Shown piece by piece: positions 1 to 7,875 of a stretch of DNA of 35,410 nucleotides (positions are counted from its first letter, which is position 1; each line of letters begins with the position of its first letter). Source of the DNA: JAGNZR01 sp051648365 (lineage in GTDB: Bacteria > Fusobacteriota > Fusobacteriia > Fusobacteriales > Fusobacteriaceae); the NCBI GenBank assembly GCA_051648365.1, contig JBOFEZ010000026.1, positions 1 through 35,410 of the forward strand, given 5' to 3'. The notes beneath the pieces were generated by a model. That model did not search any database. It was not told the origin of the DNA and was given only the letters and a program-made list of their open reading frames with translations. Position numbers and translations under genes: made by a program.

Positions 1-89
1 CCTGGTCACATTTCGAACCCAGAAGTTAAGCCCGTAAACGCTGAAGGTACTTGGTGGGAAGCTGCCCGGGAGAATAGGAATTTGCCAAG
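1..89 (+). rRNA. rrf: 5S ribosomal RNA, 3' part
   Basis: The window opens inside a 5S rRNA. The conserved loop segment CATTTCGAACCCAGAAGTTAAG is seen at about 8-29, and the 3' strand ends in TTTGCCAAG near 89. Roughly the first 25 bases lie outside the window. It is followed after 4 bases by tRNA-Asn, the usual tail of an rRNA operon read on the plus strand. The exact 3' end is estimated from the expected closing stem. Confidence 0.9.
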
Positions 90-93
90 TTAT

Positions 94-169
94 GCTTCTT
101 TAGCTCAGTTGGTAGAGCGCACGACTGTTAATCGTGTTGTCGCTGGTTCGAGTCCAGCAAGAAGCGCCA
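94..169 (+). tRNA. tRNA-Asn (anticodon GTT)
   Basis: A full cloverleaf is present: acceptor GCTTCTT (94-100) pairs with AAGAAGC (159-165), the anticodon loop CTGTTAA carries GTT, the T-loop GGTTCGAGTCC is standard, and CCA is encoded (167-169). It sits directly behind the 5S gene and in front of a terminator, so it is the last gene of the rRNA operon. Confidence 0.97.
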
Positions 170-179
170 TTTAGAATTT

Positions 180-205
180 AAACCACTTAAAGGTGGTTTT
201 TTTTG
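180..205 (+). terminator. Intrinsic terminator of the rRNA operon
   Basis: AACCACTT and AGGTGGTT form a stem of about 8 bp with a short AA loop, followed directly by a run of eight T. It lies 11 bases after tRNA-Asn and would end the rRNA/tRNA transcript. Confidence 0.85.
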
Positions 206-251
206 TATATAAAAGAATAAATTAAATGAAACTAAACCAAACTACAGTATA

Positions 252-274
252 TTTTTAAAGAAGATCTTTAAAAA
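252..274. repeat. 10-bp inverted repeat upstream of the yccF pair
   Basis: TTTTTAAAGA (252-261) is repeated in inverted form as TCTTTAAAAA (265-274) around a 3-base centre. No T-run follows, so it is not a standard terminator. It lies about 25 bases before the start of the small membrane ORF and could be an operator or a leader hairpin; its role is not known. Confidence 0.35.
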
Positions 275-299
275 ATGAAATATAAGGGGTTGGTTATTT

Positions 300-422
300 T
301 TGAAAAATAATATTTTTTGGATGACACTTTTTGTGATAAATTTTTTTATTCTTTTTGCAGAGGCGGGTATTTTAAAGGAGTTATTTTCAAATAAAAAATC
401 AGGAAAAAATAGGAGGTTATAA
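300..422 (+). CDS. Small membrane peptide, 40 residues, coupled to yccF
   Basis: The reading frame begins at TTG (300-302), about 10 bases behind a ribosome-binding sequence AAGGGG (285-290). It encodes a peptide with a short basic start, one hydrophobic stretch at residues 5-20 (IFWMTLFVINFFILFA) and a lysine/arginine-rich tail. The stop codon shares bases with the ATG of the next gene (TAATG, 420-424), the pattern of translational coupling. I recognise no family. It could be a single-pass membrane peptide working with YccF, or a leader peptide that meters ribosome flow into yccF. The TTG start and small size keep this tentative. Confidence 0.45.
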   Translation: MKNNIFWMTLFVINFFILFAEAGILKELFSNKKSGKNRRL

Positions 423-802
423 TGAGTTTAATATTGAATATAATTTGGTTGTGTATGGGAGGACTTGTATTAGCCTTAGAATGGTTGATAGCAGGACTTC
501 TTTCCATTGTTTTTATAATTACGTTTCCCTTTGCAAGTGGATGTTTTGAGATGGCTTCTTCATGTCTTATGCCTTTCGGAAAAGAGGTTGTAGAAAAAAG
601 ACTAGAGGGAGAACCGCCTAGGCCTATATCCGCTTTTTTTTGGATAATATTCTTTGGAATATGGCTAGCTATATCTCATATAATATCTGGAATAGCTATG
701 TGTATAACAATAATAGGTATTCCTTTGGGAATACAAAATTTTAAGCTTGCTCAAGTAGCCTTTAATCCATATAAATATGGACTTAGAGATAAAAAATTAT
801 AA
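422..802 (+). CDS. yccF: YccF-family inner-membrane protein
   Basis: The 126-residue protein matches the YccF (DUF307) pattern. It has two similar halves, each with a hydrophobic stretch (about residues 5-38 and 68-105), and a closing GIPLGIQNFKLAQVAFNPY segment that resembles the family's conserved end. It should sit in the cytoplasmic membrane. No biochemical role is established for the family. AGGAGG at 411-416 is its ribosome-binding site and lies inside the upstream small ORF, so the two are probably translated together. It is slightly shorter than the roughly 148-residue E. coli protein but both halves are present. A strong terminator follows. Confidence 0.85.
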   Translation: MSLILNIIWLCMGGLVLALEWLIAGLLSIVFIITFPFASGCFEMASSCLMPFGKEVVEKRLEGEPPRPISAFFWIIFFGIWLAISHIISGIAMCITIIGIPLGIQNFKLAQVAFNPYKYGLRDKKL

Positions 803-817
803 GATGATTAAAAAAAT

Positions 818-859
818 AAAAGGAGCAGAGTGGAGAAATTTCTCCGTTCTGCTCCTTTT
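818..859. terminator. Bidirectional terminator between yccF and guaB
   Basis: A near-perfect inverted repeat of 21 bp per arm (two G-T wobbles) has A-rich sequence on the left and T-rich sequence on the right. It can therefore end transcripts from yccF on the plus strand and from guaB on the minus strand. The convergent genes end on either side of it. Confidence 0.9.
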
Positions 860-880
860 AATCTATTGTAAAATATAGAA

Positions 881-2338
881 TTATTTAGAATAATTTGGAG
901 CCTCTTTAGTGATAATGATATCATGAGGATGACTCTCTTTAAGCCCTGCACCTGTAATTTTTATAAATTTTCCATTGGTTTTGAGTTCTTCAATGGTAGC
1001 AGTCCCACAATATCCCATACCGGCACGAAGTCCACCGCATAATTGAAAGACAACATCTTTTAAATCTCCTTTAAAAGCCACACGTCCTTCTATACCTTCT
1101 GGAACAAGCTTTTGTGCATCATTTTGGAAGTATCGATCTTTAGAACCTCTTTTCATGGCAGCCATCGATCCCATTCCCACATAAACTTTGTATTTTCTTC
1201 CTTCATAAATCATCTCTTCTCCAGGTGCTTCAGAAGTACCTGCTAGAAGCCCTCCAAGCATAACGCAGTCACCACCGGCTGCAATAGCCTTAACTACATC
1301 TCCAGAGAGTTTAATTCCACCATCAGCAATAACACCTATTCCACGAGTCTTGCAAAGTTCAAATACATCATTTACAGCTGTAAGTTGAGGAACCCCTACT
1401 CCTGCAACAACTCTTGTTGTGCAGATAGAACCTGGTCCTACTCCCACTTTAACTGCATTGACTCCAGCATCTATAAGATCAGCAGCAGCTTCAGCAGTTA
1501 CTATATTTCCTCCGATAAGATCTATATTCGGAAATTTTTCACGGATAGCCTTTATTATATTAATAATGCCTAAAGAATGACCATGAGCAGAATCAACTGT
1601 TATGATATCTACACCTGCTTTTACAAGAGCTGCAACTCTCTCAAGAGTATCCGCACCAGCACCTACAGCTCCTCCAACTCTGAGTCTACCTTGAGAATCT
1701 TTGCAGGCATTTGGATATTCTACAAGATTATCGATATCTTTTATTGTTATAAGTCCTTTTAGGTATCCTTCTTCATCCACAATAGGAAGTTTTTCAATTC
1801 TATTGAAAAGAAGAATATCTTTTGCTTCTTCAAGAGTAGTTCCTACAGGTGCTGTTACAAGTTTTTCCTTGGTCATAATATCTGATACTGATTCATCTAG
1901 ATTCTTTCTATATTTAAGATCTCGATTGGTAATAATACCGATAAGCTTACCATTTTCTTCAACTACTGGAAGTCCAGAGATTTTGTAACGTCTCATAATA
2001 TCTTCTGCATCCCCTAATCTAGAATCTTTTTTTAAAGTAACAGGATTTTTAATCATACCACTTTCGTTTCTTTTAACACGATCCACTTCAGCAGCTTGAT
2101 CAGCTATGCTCATATTTTTATGGATAAATCCTATTCCTCCCTGACGTGCAAGGGCGATAGCAAGATCTCCTTCTGTAACGGTATCCATAGCGGCACTTAA
2201 AATAGGAACATTCAGTGTGATATTTTTGGTAAGCCTTGTTTTGAGACTTACTTCATGTGGAAGAACCTCTGACCTTCCAGGGACAAGTAGTACATCATCA
2301 AAAGTTATAGCTTCTTTAATAATTTTTCCATTCATCAT
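881..2338 (-). CDS. guaB: IMP dehydrogenase
   Basis: This enzyme oxidises IMP to XMP with NAD+, the committed step to guanine nucleotides, in the cytoplasm. The 485-residue length is normal. The N-terminal barrel part starts with TFDDVLLVPG. A CBS pair follows at about residues 95-210 (SGLPVVEENGKLIGIITNRD and a second copy). The catalytic loop GPGSICTTR places the nucleophile at Cys306, and GYCGTATIEEL lies near the end. Two ATG codons stand in tandem; the first is used here, with AGGAG about 9 bases upstream. It is the last gene of a minus-strand purine cluster, 28 bases after purD. Unlike purH and purN it is intact, which fits a salvage role: hypoxanthine-derived IMP would still need it to make GMP. 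Confidence 0.97.
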   Translation of the reverse strand: MMNGKIIKEAITFDDVLLVPGRSEVLPHEVSLKTRLTKNITLNVPILSAAMDTVTEGDLAIALARQGGIGFIHKNMSIADQAAEVDRVKRNESGMIKNPVTLKKDSRLGDAEDIMRRYKISGLPVVEENGKLIGIITNRDLKYRKNLDESVSDIMTKEKLVTAPVGTTLEEAKDILLFNRIEKLPIVDEEGYLKGLITIKDIDNLVEYPNACKDSQGRLRVGGAVGAGADTLERVAALVKAGVDIITVDSAHGHSLGIINIIKAIREKFPNIDLIGGNIVTAEAAADLIDAGVNAVKVGVGPGSICTTRVVAGVGVPQLTAVNDVFELCKTRGIGVIADGGIKLSGDVVKAIAAGGDCVMLGGLLAGTSEAPGEEMIYEGRKYKVYVGMGSMAAMKRGSKDRYFQNDAQKLVPEGIEGRVAFKGDLKDVVFQLCGGLRAGMGYCGTATIEELKTNGKFIKITGAGLKESHPHDIIITKEAPNYSK

Positions 2339-2366
2339 AATAAATCTCTCCTTCTCTTACCAATTT

Positions 2367-3611
2367 TTAAATATTTCCGTCATTATAGCACGACTTACTT
2401 CCAATGTCATCACGAAAAAAAAGTTTTTCACAATTTATTTTTCTTAACTCTTCATAAACTCTTTGTTTAGCTTGATTTAAAGTGTCACCAAAAACTATAG
2501 GAATAAGTACTCTTCCTCCTCCTGTAACAAGATTCCCGAAGGAATATTTCGATGTTCCCATATGAAAAAGTAGAGTTTCGGAGGAGAGATTGCCTACTTT
2601 TATCTCAGCTCCTAAGGTTGAAGATAAGGGATAATTTTCTGAAGCCATTACAGTTCCAAGAGTATATCTCTTATCCCAGGAAAGCTCGCTGAGATTTCCC
2701 TTTAAAAGTCCAAGAATTACTTCTAAAAGATCATTTTCAAGTCTAGGAAGAATAGCTTCGGCTTCTGGATCTCCGAAACGTGCATTAAATTCTATTGTTT
2801 TTACTCCAGAATCTGTAAGCATAATTCCACCGAAAAGAAACCCAGTAAAAGGAATTCCTTCTTTAGAAAGAGCCTTAGCCATAGGAACCATAATTTCTTT
2901 CATAGTCTCTCGAATAATATTAGTGTCTATTCTATCTACTGGCGAATAAACTCCCATTCCACCGGTGTTCGGTCCCTTATCACCATTATATGCTCTTTTA
3001 TGATCTTGAGCAGCTACAAGTTCTCCGTGAACAAGGGCTATAAGAGAAAATTCAAAACCTTCAAGTTTTTCTTCTATAACTACTCTATTCTCCCCTTTGG
3101 AGAAGGCACTTTCCAGAGCTTCCATAGCTTCTTCCAAAGTTTCGGCAACAGTGACTCCTTTCCCGGTACAAAGTCCATCCTCTTTAATTACAATGGGGGC
3201 TCCCATTTTTTTTAAATAATCTTTGGCAGAAAAAAGTTCAGTAAAAGTTGAATAGGCTGCTGTAGGTATATTATACTTTTTCATTATCTCCTTGGCAAAA
3301 TCTTTGCTCGATTCGATTTTGGCAGAAGCAGCAGTGGGAGCAAAAATTTTAAGATTTCTTTTTTTAAATTCGTCAGCTATACCTAAAGAAAGAGAACTTT
3401 CAGGACCTACAACAGTAAGGTCTATATTGTTTTCCTGTGCAAAGTCTGCAAGAGAAATGATATCACACTCATCAATAGGGACATTTACACCTAACTCTTC
3501 CGTTCCGGGATTTCCAGGAGCGACATATATTTTAGAAATTTTCTCACCTTGAGAAATTTTCCAGGCTAAGGCATGTTCACGACCGCCCTTTCCCATGATT
3601 AAAACTTTCAT
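2367..3611 (-). CDS. purD: Phosphoribosylamine-glycine ligase (GAR synthetase)
   Basis: PurD joins glycine to phosphoribosylamine using ATP, the second step of de novo purine synthesis. The 414-residue protein has the expected start MKVLIMGKGGREHALAWK, an ATP-grasp core with KEDGLCTGKGV, and the signature FNARFGDPEAEAILPRL near residue 290. The start codon has GGGAGG just upstream, and purH ends 16 bases before it, so they were one operon. The frame is open throughout. With purH and purN broken it may be an enzyme without a pathway, unless the other pur genes lie elsewhere in the genome. Confidence 0.95.
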   Translation of the reverse strand: MKVLIMGKGGREHALAWKISQGEKISKIYVAPGNPGTEELGVNVPIDECDIISLADFAQENNIDLTVVGPESSLSLGIADEFKKRNLKIFAPTAASAKIESSKDFAKEIMKKYNIPTAAYSTFTELFSAKDYLKKMGAPIVIKEDGLCTGKGVTVAETLEEAMEALESAFSKGENRVVIEEKLEGFEFSLIALVHGELVAAQDHKRAYNGDKGPNTGGMGVYSPVDRIDTNIIRETMKEIMVPMAKALSKEGIPFTGFLFGGIMLTDSGVKTIEFNARFGDPEAEAILPRLENDLLEVILGLLKGNLSELSWDKRYTLGTVMASENYPLSSTLGAEIKVGNLSSETLLFHMGTSKYSFGNLVTGGGRVLIPIVFGDTLNQAKQRVYEELRKINCEKLFFRDDIGSKSCYNDGNI

Positions 3612-3627
3612 AATTTCCTCCCAAATA

Positions 3628-5149
3628 TTAGTGTTTAAAGTGTCTCATACCTGTAAAAATCATGGCTATTCCATGCTTGTTGCATTCATCAATGGATAGC
3701 TGGTCTTTTATAGAACCACCGGGTTGGATAATTGCAGTAATTCCATGCTGTGCTGCCAATTCTACACTGTCACTCATAGGGAAAAATGCATCAGAGGCTA
3801 AAACACATCCCCTTGACTCCTCTTTGGCAGAATTAATAACAATATTCACTGAACCTATTCTATTCATCTGTCCTGCTCCTATTCCAAAGGTCTGGTCATT
3901 TTTTCCTAAGACAATGGCATTAGATTTAACATGTTTTACAACCTTCCATGTAAAGAGAAGATCTTTCATCTCTTGTTCAGTGGGCTTTCTTTCTGTGACA
4001 TAATTGAGAGATTCAACTTCTAAGATACCGTTATCTCTCTCTTGAATAAGAGCTCCATCATCAACAGTTACAATATCTTTTAAGTTGATAGCTTGTTTTG
4101 TCATATCTAATTTCAATATTCTTAAATTTTTCTTTTTTCTAAAAATTTCAAGAGCTTCCTCAGTGTAATCAGGTGCAACGATAACTTCCAGGAAAAGTTC
4201 TCCCATTTTTAGAGCTGTTGAAGCATCAATAATTTCATTGACAGCGATAATTCCTCCGAAAATAGATATAGGATCTGCATTATAAGCTTTTTTCCAGGCG
4301 GTAGATAGATCTTTTCCACTACCTACTCCGCACGGATTCATATGTTTAACTGCAACAACAGCAGTTTCTGAAAACTCTTTAAGGATATTTATTGCAGCGT
4401 TAGTGTCCTGAATGTTGTTATATGAAAGTTCCTTTCCATTGAGCTGAATAGCTTGAGCGAGGGATGCCTCTCCCACAGCATTTTTATAAAAAGAGGCCTC
4501 CTGATGAGGATTTTCCCCATACCTCATATCCTGAACTTTTTCGTAGGTCACAGTGTAAGTCTCTGGAAATTTTTCTCCACATTGCTCAGTAAGGTAGTTT
4601 CCAATCAAGGCATCATAAGCAGCTGTGTGACGGAAAACTTTAGCCGCCAAATAATTTTTTGTCTTTTCATATGTGTCACCGTGCTCCTTGATTTCATGAA
4701 GAACTTTAGGGTAAATCTACACAGACAGTGACAAACTTGTGATTTTTAGCAGCTGACCGGAGCATATTAGGTCCTCCGATATCTATATTTTCTATAAGTT
4801 CTTCATGAGTAATACCATCTTTCTTGAGGGTTTCTTTAAAAGGATAGAGATTAACAGCAACTAAATCTATGAGTTCGATGGAATTATTTTTTAAGGCTTC
4901 TAAATGCTCTTTGTTGTCTCTTACACAGAGAAGTCCTCCGTGGACATTGGGGTGAAGAGTTTTTACTCTTCCGTCCATAATCTCTGGAAATCCAGTTATA
5001 TCAGAGATGTTTATAGGATTAAATCCCATCTCTTTTAAAGTTTTTTCAGTTCCACCGGTAGATATAATCTCATATCCGTTTTCAACTAATCCTAAGGCAA
5101 ATTGCTTAAGACCTCTTTTATCTGAAACACTAACAAGTGCACGCTTCAT
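3628..5149 (-). pseudogene. purH: AICAR transformylase/IMP cyclohydrolase, frameshifted
   Basis: PurH carries out the last two steps to IMP. The N-terminal cyclohydrolase part reads from 5149 down to about 4712 (ITGFPEIMDGRVKTLHP, then SAAKNHKFVTV) and then meets a stop at 4706-4708. The rest continues without interruption in another frame, from a proline codon at 4708-4710 (PKVLHEIKEHGD, then LAAKVFRHTAAYDALIG) to 3628, with the transformylase motif KHMNPCGVG. Joined, it has the usual length of about 505 residues. The shift is at 4708-4717: either one extra base in the CCC run at 4709-4711, or a small deletion, since family members usually have two or three more residues between VD and the PKVL-like segment. 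Both halves are otherwise well preserved, so the lesion is recent or is a sequencing error. Confidence 0.9.
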
Positions 5150-5157
5150 AAATCCCC

Positions 5158-5433
5158 CTATAAATTTTCACAAATTTTATTCAAAACCATAGGATAGATA
5201 CGGTGCTCTATCCTATGAATAGTTTTCTCAAGATGAGAGAGAGGTTTATCTCTCTCTATAATAACTCTTTCCTGATAAATAATCTCACCTGTATCTATTC
5301 CCGAATCCACATAATGGATAGTTACCCCTGTTTTTTCGACCTTAGAAAGATAAGCATCTTCAATTCCATTTTTCCCCGGAAATTCAGGAAGATAAGCAGG
5401 ATGAATATTAATTATTCTATTTTGATAATTATT
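5158..5433 (-). pseudogene. purN: GAR transformylase, 3' remnant cut by an insertion element
   Basis: An open frame of 91 codons ends at the TAG at 5158-5160, just before the purH start, and runs without a start codon into the insertion element at about 5434. It reads as the C-terminal half of PurN: NRIINIHPAYLPEFPGK contains the family's NxHP catalytic motif, and GVTIHYVDSGIDTG contains the catalytic aspartate region. About the first 100 residues, including the nucleotide-binding start, are missing. They are not found beyond the element, so the end was deleted rather than merely split. The product cannot be functional. Confidence 0.9.
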
Positions 5434-5473
5434 TACTCGACTTGTGCGTTTTTTCTAAAATTTAAAATAAAAA

Positions 5474-5536
5474 TGGATATCTTTCTTAAAAGGTTGTAAT
5501 ATAAGTCACCACAACTTCAACCAAAGGAGATATCCA
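5474..5536 (+). promoter_or_regulatory. Fold-back hairpin over the transposase ribosome-binding site
   Basis: TGGATATCT (5474-5482) pairs with AGATATCCA (5528-5536), and an inner stem is formed by GGTTG (5492-5496) and CAACC (5518-5522). The 3' arm covers the end of the AAAGGAGA ribosome-binding site of the transposase, whose ATG is at 5541. Similar structures in other insertion sequences block translation of read-through transcripts. The pairing is seen in the sequence; the function is inferred. Confidence 0.5.
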
Positions 5537-5540
5537 CCCC

Positions 5541-6448
5541 ATGATTGTAGAATATTCTAAAGAAATAATCAACTACTTTTCTGACTTAAATCTAAATTTT
5601 TCAAAACCTCAAACAGCTCATCTGCTAGATTTTGTTTCTGCGATAATAAATATTGATGCTAAAAAAACCGTTTCTGGGATTTCACGCAATATCTCTAGAG
5701 ATGTTCACCGTTGCAACAGAACTAGATTTTTGAATAATTCTCCTTTTGATGATACTCTCATTGTAAAGAACAAAGATAGAAAGCATATCGAAGGACTAAG
5801 TTTTCAGTTTTCCCACGTTACAGGAAAATCTGAATTTTCTCATTCCCAAGTTGCCATGAATGCACTTACTGGAAATCTATCTCTGCCTTTAGATTTGAAG
5901 ATGTATCTTTCCAAAGATTATTGCCAAAAGAAAAATTTAAAATTTAAGAGTAAACCTGATCTTGCATTAGAATTAATAGAATCTTTGAATTTTACTAAAG
6001 ATAACCAGACCTATCTCTTGATGGATAGATGGTATGCTAGTAAAAATCTGATAATGGAAGCTCTAAGACTGGGAATCCATACAATAGTGCCTCTTAAAAG
6101 CAGTAGACTAATCTTTCCTGATGGAATCCAGCACAACATTAAGTTATTCGCTGAAAACCTTCAGAAATCTGAGCTTAACTTGGTTACAGTTAGCGGAAAA
6201 GATTACTATACCTACCGATATGAGGGTCATTTGAAAGGAATCGAAAGATTCTGGGAGATTATTTATCTAGCTCCAGCTACCTTGCAATAAAGTTATGGAA
6301 ATCTAAAAATCTCCTAACTCTCGGCGACGTGATACGAGAGGAAAAATTTCTTAATTCTAAAAGTCTGATAGTCTTTATCTGTCATCTCAAAGATCAGCAA
6401 AAAAGTATTGATGAAATTCTAAAAAAAGTATTGAAAAGGACAGCTTAA
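5541..6448 (+). pseudogene. Transposase remnant (IS701/IS4-type DDE)
   Basis: An open frame of 249 codons runs from the ATG at 5541 to 6290. The true C-terminal end continues in another frame (SSYLAIKLWKSKNLL onward, then HLKDQQKSIDEIL) to the TAA at 6446-6448, so a frameshift lies near 6265-6270. The first acidic site is probably in FDDTLIVKNKDRKHIEGL and the second in LLMDRWYASK. The segment that should carry the catalytic glutamate (a YxxRWxIE-like motif) is absent: KDYYTYRYEGHLKGIERFW jumps straight across it. A second shortening is likely before FDDTL. With one catalytic residue lost and the frame broken it should be inactive. The family is assigned from memory of motif order. Confidence 0.85.
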
Positions 6449-6605
6449 AGCAGAGTTCTTATTAAAGTACGTCTAAATTTTGGTTAGTTTAAAAAAATTC
6501 GCACAATTCAAGTAAAATTTAAAAGATTTTTCATTTTTTTTTTGTATATAAGATTGACAAGATTAAAAGTCTTCGCAAATTTACTAGATAGAATAGGAGG
6601 AAATT

Positions 6606-6950
6606 ATGACACTGAATATGGAGAAAATGTCTTCTAATGCAAAGGACATCGATAAGGCTATAACAAGTCTGAGAGAGGAATTAGAGGCAGTAAATTATTA
6701 TAATATGAGAGCTGAGCAGGCTACAGATCCAGAACTTAGAGATTTACTTCTTCACCATAGAAATGAGGAAGTAGAACATGCTGCAATGCTTTCAGAATGG
6801 TTGCGTAGAACAATGCCTAATTTTGATAAGGAATTTAGGGATTATATGTTCACAGAAGGTTCTTTGATTGCTACTGAAGCAGGGGCAGGAAATGGCAAAG
6901 ATGGAAATGAGGATGTAAGCCTAGGAATAGGATCTTTAAAAATAAAATAA
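6606..6950 (+). CDS. Encapsulated ferritin-like protein (encapsulin cargo)
   Basis: The 114-residue protein matches encapsulated ferritins, which form ring-shaped decamers that oxidise iron inside an encapsulin shell. Helix 1 holds SLREELEAVNYYNMRAE (about residues 22-38) and helix 2 holds RNEEVEHAAMLSEWLRR, giving the metal-binding Glu and Glu-x-x-His pattern; FRDYMFTE follows. After a glycine-rich linker the tail DVSLGIGSLKIK matches the cargo-loading peptide that docks on the shell interior. The position that is Trp38 in the studied Rhodospirillum rubrum protein appears to be Tyr here. AGGAGG stands 5 bases before the ATG. The shell gene follows after 41 bases. A TTGACA at 6554-6559 may be the -35 of its promoter, but no good -10 is paired with it. 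Confidence 0.93.
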   Translation: MTLNMEKMSSNAKDIDKAITSLREELEAVNYYNMRAEQATDPELRDLLLHHRNEEVEHAAMLSEWLRRTMPNFDKEFRDYMFTEGSLIATEAGAGNGKDGNEDVSLGIGSLKIK

Positions 6951-6991
6951 AAGAAAATATCAATTGAAATACTAAAGTTTAGGAGGAAAAT

Positions 6992-7774
6992 ATGGAGTTT
7001 TTAAAAAGAGAGTTAGCACCAATAACAAATAAGGCCTGGGAAGAGATAGAGGAAAGAGCAAAAGCTGTACTTTCAAATAATCTTTCAGGAAGAAGGGTGG
7101 TCAGTGTATGCCCTCCAAAAGGAAGAGGCTTTGAGGGAATTTCGACTGGAAGAATGGGATTAAAACAGAAAGATGATCTTTTTTATGGTGTTTATAAGAT
7201 TCAGCCTTTGGTAGAGACAAGAATAAGTTTTGTTCTTAACAGATGGGAGTTGGATAACATAGAGAGAGGAGCAAAAGATGTAAATTTCGATGCTCTTGAT
7301 GAAGCGGTTAAAAAAGCAGCAAAATTTGAAGATTCAGCAATTTTCTATGGATTAGATGAAGCATGTATAGAGGGACTAAAATCTTCAGCTCACCCAGTTC
7401 AAAAATTTGGTAAAACAGATGAAGAAACTATAAAGAGTATAATAGCAGGTATTAAATTACTTCGTGACTCAACAGCTAAAAAACCTTATGCACTTGTTGT
7501 GAGTGAAGAAAAATGGGTTTATCTCAACACAGTGAGTAAAGATCCTGAATTTCTTAAAAAACTTGAGAAAATGATAGGGAATCCTATTGTAGTAAGTGAA
7601 AATGTAAAAGAAGCATTTTTAATGCCGTATGATGATGAAAATCTAGAGCTGGCTCTTGGAATGGATTACTCTATTGGATACCAAGACAGCGATGAAATAA
7701 ATGTAAAACTATTTATTACCTCAAGTTTTGCATTTAGAGTTTTAGACAAGAGTCTTATAGTAGTATTTGAATAA
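6992..7774 (+). CDS. Family 1 encapsulin shell protein
   Basis: The shell protein has the HK97 phage-capsid fold and self-assembles into a hollow icosahedral compartment that encloses the ferritin-like cargo. The 260-residue length is normal. The start MEFLKRELAPITNKAWEEIE is the conserved N-terminal helix that forms the cargo-binding pocket, and RRVVSVCPPKGRGFEGISTGRM is the family's next block. The end (DEINVKLFITSSFAFRVLD) also fits. It has its own AGGAGG at 6982-6987 and is cotranscribed with the cargo gene, with a terminator just after. The pair should act as a cytoplasmic iron store that also protects against oxidative damage. Confidence 0.95.
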   Translation: MEFLKRELAPITNKAWEEIEERAKAVLSNNLSGRRVVSVCPPKGRGFEGISTGRMGLKQKDDLFYGVYKIQPLVETRISFVLNRWELDNIERGAKDVNFDALDEAVKKAAKFEDSAIFYGLDEACIEGLKSSAHPVQKFGKTDEETIKSIIAGIKLLRDSTAKKPYALVVSEEKWVYLNTVSKDPEFLKKLEKMIGNPIVVSENVKEAFLMPYDDENLELALGMDYSIGYQDSDEINVKLFITSSFAFRVLDKSLIVVFE

Positions 7775-7785
7775 TTTAATATATT

Positions 7786-7822
7786 AAAATAGGGAGTTTC
7801 TGATGGAAACCCCTATTTTTTC
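7786..7822 (+). terminator. Intrinsic terminator of the encapsulin operon
   Basis: AAAATAGGG-A-GTTTC (7786-7800) pairs with GAAACCCCTATTTT (7806-7819), with one bulged A and loop TGATG, followed by T-rich sequence. It starts 12 bases after the encapsulin stop codon. Confidence 0.85.
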
Positions 7823-7875
7823 TTTTAAAAACAAATAAGTTGAGATATAATGTGGGAAAAAAAGGAGTCATAAAA

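Larger units (their letters stand above)
5434..6514. mobile_element. Decayed insertion sequence, IS701/IS4-like
   Basis: The ends are inverted repeats: TACTCGACTTGTGCG at 5434-5448 and, inverted, TACTTGAATTGTGCG at 6500-6514 (13 of 15 match). The two bases outside each end also match (TT), so the true ends may be 5432 and 6516. Inside is a broken transposase. No duplication of target bases was found on the two sides. The left side is purN, and the right side is unrelated intergenic DNA before the encapsulin genes, which points to a deletion anchored at the right end. At about 1.08 kb it is shorter than intact members with a transposase of about 400 residues. Confidence 0.85.

Noticed and set aside
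2339..2366. Purine riboswitch or promoter before guaB
   Set aside because: Only 28 bases separate purD and guaB and they hold little beyond the ribosome-binding site; no aptamer fits.
5400..6530. Target-site duplication around the insertion element
   Set aside because: The bases outside the two inverted repeats were compared; only AT-rich partial matches exist, so none is claimed.
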